Assembly (NCBI GenBank): GCA_021545625.1
Contig: JAJRVH010000080.1
Location: 1-7,827, forward strand
From: Zetaproteobacteria bacterium
GTDB lineage: Bacteria; Pseudomonadota; Zetaproteobacteria; Mariprofundales; Mariprofundaceae
Length of the DNA stretch: 7,827 bases
Direction: 5' to 3'
The position numbers and the translations under genes are program-made. The notes under the pieces were generated by a model. That model had not been told where the DNA came from. It ran no database searches and was given only the letters and a program-made list of their open reading frames with translations. This document shows, piece by piece, positions 5,258 through 7,827 of the stretch (the first letter of the stretch is position 1; each line of letters starts with the position of its first letter).

Positions 5258-7333
5258 ATGCAGGCCACGGATACGGAAAACAGCCGGCGGCAGACCTGCG
5301 ATGCGGTAACGCTTTCAGGCCCCTGTTTCCGGGGAGGCAAGCGTTTGCGTATTGCGCTGGTCGGTCAGCCGAACAGCGGCAAAAGCACGGTGTTTCATGC
5401 CGTGGCCAGTACCAGCGTTGATCAGGGACATCTGGCCGGCACATCCAGCAGCTATCAGCGTTGTACGGTGCAGATCGGCATGGACGAGGTGGAGCTGGTC
5501 GATCTGCCGGCTATGGAAACGCTGCGCAACCTTCAGGGCGATGATCTTGAAGGCCTGAAATATCTGCTCTGGGGCGATGCGCGGCCTGCCATTTCCGTTC
5601 ACGAGGGAAAGGAGCCGCCGGTTCCGTTTTCGCGTCCGGACATGCTGATCCACATCGTTGATGCAAGCACGCTGGATCGTCATCTTCAGCTGACGCTGGA
5701 ATTGATCGAGCTGGGCCTGCCGATCGTCATGGGCCTGAACATGATGGATGAGGCGCGCCGCAAGGGCGTGATGATCGATGTTTCGGCGCTGGAGCGGGAG
5801 CTTGGCATTCCGGTCGTGCCGATGACGGCTATCAAGGGGATCGGTATTGCAAAGCTGTTCGAGCGCGCGGTGCAGGCGGTGCGGGAGAAGGCCTGCCCGT
5901 TACCGCAGCCGTCCGGCGAACATCTGCGCGTCTGGGGCAAGAGTCTGCACCGGGCCGTGGACCAGCCGGCCATCCGCGAGGCGTTTCGGGTGCCTCAGCC
6001 ATTCATGATACGGCAGCTCAAGCAGGACGACGATTATTTCTGCCACGAACTGGCCAGCCATTTCCCGAAGGCCGCCGAAGCGGTGGAGCATATCCGGCAA
6101 CAGGCGGATCGCGCGCTGCCGCGACCGCTGGCCGAGGAAGTGGTGGCGGATTATCAGCACCGCGCTGCCGAATTATTCGAGCGGGTGGCCAGACTGACCC
6201 ATCGTTCGACAACGATGACCTGGGAAGACCGTCTCGATGCTGTTTTTTTGCATCCCCGCCGGGGACTGGTCGGCAGCCTGGGTCTGTTTGCGCTGGTGCT
6301 GTTCATCGTGTTTGAGGTCAGCGCAGGCATCGATGCAATGACCTCTGCGTCGCTGACTGCCTGGGTGGCGCAGTGGCAGCCGTCCGGCACGTCCGGTGTT
6401 GTCGGCAGGGCGATTGCCGATGGCCTGATCGGTCTGATCGGCATCGTTGTGCCCTATATGCTGCCGCTGGTGCTGATGCTGGTCATGCTCGAGGAATCGG
6501 GCGTGATGCAGCGCATCGCGTTCGTCGTGGACCGTTTTTTCCATTATATCGGTCTGCACGGCAAGGTCGCCGTGCCCTTCCTGCTGGGGCTGGGCTGCAA
6601 TGTGCCGGCCATTGCAGCGACCCGGAATGTCGTATCCGGCCGCGACCGGATCGTGGCCTCGCTGCTGATCACCTTTGTGCCCTGTTCGGCGCGTTCGGCG
6701 ATCATGCTGGCGCTGGGCGGCAAATATCTCGGTGGCATCGGCATCTTCGGCCTGTTCATGCTGAACCTGCTGATCATCGCGTTGCTCGGCAAGCTGCTGG
6801 TCAGGCGCTATCCGGATATCAGTCCCGGCCTGATCCAGGAGATTCCTCCCTATGGCTGGCCCAGGGTTGTTTCGGTGCTGCGCGCGACATGGCAGCGAAC
6901 CCGCGATATCCTGACCATCGTTACGCCGCTGCTGGTTGGCGGTTCGATCGTGCTGGCGCTGTTGCATCATGTCGGCGCTGATGCATGGATCAATCAGGCC
7001 CTGATGCCGGTGACGGTCTGGACGCTGGGACTGCCAGTCGTGCTCGGCGTTCCGATTTTGTTCGGCGTGCTTCGCAAGGAGCTGTCGCTGCTGATGATCT
7101 ATCAGGCGTTGGGCACGTTCGAGGTCGGGCAGATCCTCGACTGGGTACAGATCAGCACCTTTCTCGTGTTTCTGATGTTCTACGTGCCCTGCGTATCGAC
7201 GTTTGCGGTCATGCTGAAGGTGATTGGCCGCCGGGAAGCGCTGTTTTCGTTGCTGTTGTCCATTTCGGTGGCGCTGGTCTGCGCATTCGGCGTGCGCCTG
7301 CTGCTTGAAGTGGCCCGCTTGCTGAACGCCTGA
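5258..7333 (+). CDS. feoB: FeoB-family ferrous iron transporter with a divergent G domain
   Basis: FeoB imports Fe(II) across the inner membrane; its N-terminal G domain binds GTP. In the 691-residue product (E. coli FeoB is 773) the G1 loop is GQPNSGKST (36-44), G4 is NMMD (161-164) and the G5 region is near TAIKG (190-194). The membrane part (about 337-690) has the expected gate and Cys motifs: LEESGVMQRIAFVVDR, GLGCNVPAIAATR (Cys447), FVPCSAR (Cys476), LFGVLRKELSLLM and YVPCVST (Cys645). Oddities: G3 reads DLPA (82-85), not DLPG; the switch I region is HLAGTSSSYQRCT, not the usual NxPGVTVE type; and about 18 extra residues (around 105-127) lie between G3 and the next strand. No FeoA or FeoC is in the window. 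The ATG at 5258 has a weak upstream site. A TTG at 5345 (residue 30) has GGGGAGG seven bases before it and would place the G domain at the very N-terminus, so the true start may be 5345. Confidence 0.88.
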   Translation: MQATDTENSRRQTCDAVTLSGPCFRGGKRLRIALVGQPNSGKSTVFHAVASTSVDQGHLAGTSSSYQRCTVQIGMDEVELVDLPAMETLRNLQGDDLEGLKYLLWGDARPAISVHEGKEPPVPFSRPDMLIHIVDASTLDRHLQLTLELIELGLPIVMGLNMMDEARRKGVMIDVSALERELGIPVVPMTAIKGIGIAKLFERAVQAVREKACPLPQPSGEHLRVWGKSLHRAVDQPAIREAFRVPQPFMIRQLKQDDDYFCHELASHFPKAAEAVEHIRQQADRALPRPLAEEVVADYQHRAAELFERVARLTHRSTTMTWEDRLDAVFLHPRRGLVGSLGLFALVLFIVFEVSAGIDAMTSASLTAWVAQWQPSGTSGVVGRAIADGLIGLIGIVVPYMLPLVLMLVMLEESGVMQRIAFVVDRFFHYIGLHGKVAVPFLLGLGCNVPAIAATRNVVSGRDRIVASLLITFVPCSARSAIMLALGGKYLGGIGIFGLFMLNLLIIALLGKLLVRRYPDISPGLIQEIPPYGWPRVVSVLRATWQRTRDILTIVTPLLVGGSIVLALLHHVGADAWINQALMPVTVWTLGLPVVLGVPILFGVLRKELSLLMIYQALGTFEVGQILDWVQISTFLVFLMFYVPCVSTFAVMLKVIGRREALFSLLLSISVALVCAFGVRLLLEVARLLNA
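5331..5337 (+). promoter_or_regulatory. Strong internal Shine-Dalgarno before an alternative TTG start of feoB
   Basis: GGGGAGG is followed, after seven bases, by an in-frame TTG (5345-5347). The next residues are RIALVGQPNSGKST, which is where FeoB proteins usually begin. The ATG at 5258 adds 29 residues with no recognisable domain and lacks a comparable site. This makes 5345 a serious alternative start. Confidence 0.5.
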
Positions 7334-7338
7334 AAAAA

Positions 7339-7363
7339 GAAGCCCCGCACGGGGCGGGGCTTT
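7339..7363. terminator. Rho-independent terminator between convergent feoB and acnA
   Basis: AAGCCCCGC (7340-7348) pairs perfectly with GCGGGGCTT (7354-7362) around a five-base ACGGG loop, extendable by one G-U pair. On the minus strand the hairpin is followed by C and then six T residues (plus-strand A-run 7333-7338), so it is a good terminator for acnA. On the plus strand only TTT follows, so it is a weaker one for feoB. It probably serves both. Confidence 0.78.
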
Positions 7364-7370
7364 CAAGGCT

Positions 7371-7827
7371 TTATGCCGAGGCCAGCTGGCGCAGCACGTA
7401 GCGCAGGATACCTCCGTGGCGGTAGTACTCCCATTCCTTGGGCGTATCGATACGCACGATGGCCGTGAACGATGTGCCGTCGGCTTCGACCCGGACTTCA
7501 CGCGCGCCCTCGCGGACGCCGCGGATCGTGAAGCTTTCCCGGCCGGAGAGCCCGAGCGATGCGGCGGATTCGCCGTCCCTGAACTGCAACGGCAGGATGC
7601 CCATGCCGACGAGATTGGAGCGGTGGATGCGCTCGTAGCTTTCGGCAATCGCGGCGCGTACGCCCAGCAGGGCCGGCCCCTTGGCCGCCCAGTCGCGCGA
7701 CGAGCCTGAACCGTATTCCTTGCCGGCGATGACGATGGCCGGCACGCCTTCGTCCCTGTAGCGCATGGCGGCATCGTAGATGCTCATCTGTTCGCCGTCC
7801 GGCAGATGCACGGTGACGCCGCCTTCG
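7371..7827 (-). CDS. acnA: Aconitate hydratase AcnA, C-terminal swivel domain (3' part only)
   Basis: This is the last 152 codons of a minus-strand gene whose start lies beyond the right edge. Aconitase interconverts citrate and isocitrate in the TCA cycle using a [4Fe-4S] cluster, in the cytoplasm. The visible part is the C-terminal swivel domain: VHLPDGEQMSIYDAAMRY, then AGKEYGSGSSRDWAAKGP, which carries the conserved active-site Ser-Arg pair of the family, and AESYERIHRSNLVGMGILPL. The AcnA/IRP-type wording (GSGSSRDWAAKG, IHRSNLVGMG) separates it from AcnB and from the small subunits of isopropylmalate isomerase. The protein ends WEYYRHGGILRYVLRQLASA, normal for the family. Cluster-binding cysteines lie upstream, outside the window. 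It converges with feoB and shares a terminator with it. Confidence 0.95.
   Translation of the reverse strand, partial: EGGVTVHLPDGEQMSIYDAAMRYRDEGVPAIVIAGKEYGSGSSRDWAAKGPALLGVRAAIAESYERIHRSNLVGMGILPLQFRDGESAASLGLSGRESFTIRGVREGAREVRVEADGTSFTAIVRIDTPKEWEYYRHGGILRYVLRQLASA

Noticed and set aside
5216..5258. DedA-GGDEF and feoB being in the same frame, separated by one stop codon, read as a possible fusion
   Set aside because: Same-frame spacing has a one-in-three chance, each protein is complete on its own, and nothing suggests readthrough or a sequencing error at the TGA.
6173..7774. Long open frame (533 codons) on the minus strand across feoB and the terminator into acnA
   Set aside because: It reads antisense to feoB and out of frame through acnA, and it crosses a terminator. 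The composition is low-quality, with no recognisable motif.

Overview
The window is gene-dense, fairly GC-rich DNA from a Gram-negative bacterium, most likely a proteobacterium. The grounds are a probable outer-membrane lipoprotein of the LpoA type placed head-to-head with rsmI (an arrangement known from Gammaproteobacteria), plus proteobacterial-type AcnA, SulP and DedA proteins. FeoB, AcnA and a SulP anion transporter would suit an organism with strong iron and carbon or sulfur metabolism, but the window alone does not fix genus or class.

Layout, left to right. (1) Positions 1-294, minus strand: the 5' end of rsmI, running off the left edge. (2) Positions 293-2257, plus strand: an LpoA-like penicillin-binding-protein activator whose longest start codon overlaps the rsmI start codon. 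(3) Positions 2258-2500, plus strand: a truncated, in-frame remnant of a response-regulator receiver domain directly after the lpoA stop codon. Both of its key phosphorylation residues (Asp and Lys) are replaced. (4) Positions 2504-4045, minus strand: a complete SulP anion transporter with a C-terminal STAS domain. (5) Positions 4046-4180: a divergent intergenic control region. (6) Positions 4181-5218, plus strand: a DedA/VTT membrane protein fused to a degenerate GGDEF domain. The active-site signature is lost, but an RxxD inhibitory-site motif sits at exactly the canonical spacing. (7) Positions 5258-7333, plus strand: a divergent FeoB ferrous-iron transporter, probably cotranscribed with the DedA-GGDEF gene. 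(8) Positions 7339-7363: a hairpin terminator, followed by the 3' end of aconitase acnA (7371-7827, minus strand), which runs off the right edge.

The most notable feature is gene 6. It looks like a DedA-family membrane protein carrying a catalytically dead GGDEF module that could bind cyclic di-GMP, placed directly upstream of an unusual FeoB. That FeoB has DLPA in place of the DLPG G3 motif and a roughly 18-residue insertion in the G domain. A link between a c-di-GMP-sensing membrane protein and iron uptake is inference. The domain composition and gene order are read directly from the sequence. No tRNA, rRNA, CRISPR array, insertion sequence or attachment site was seen.
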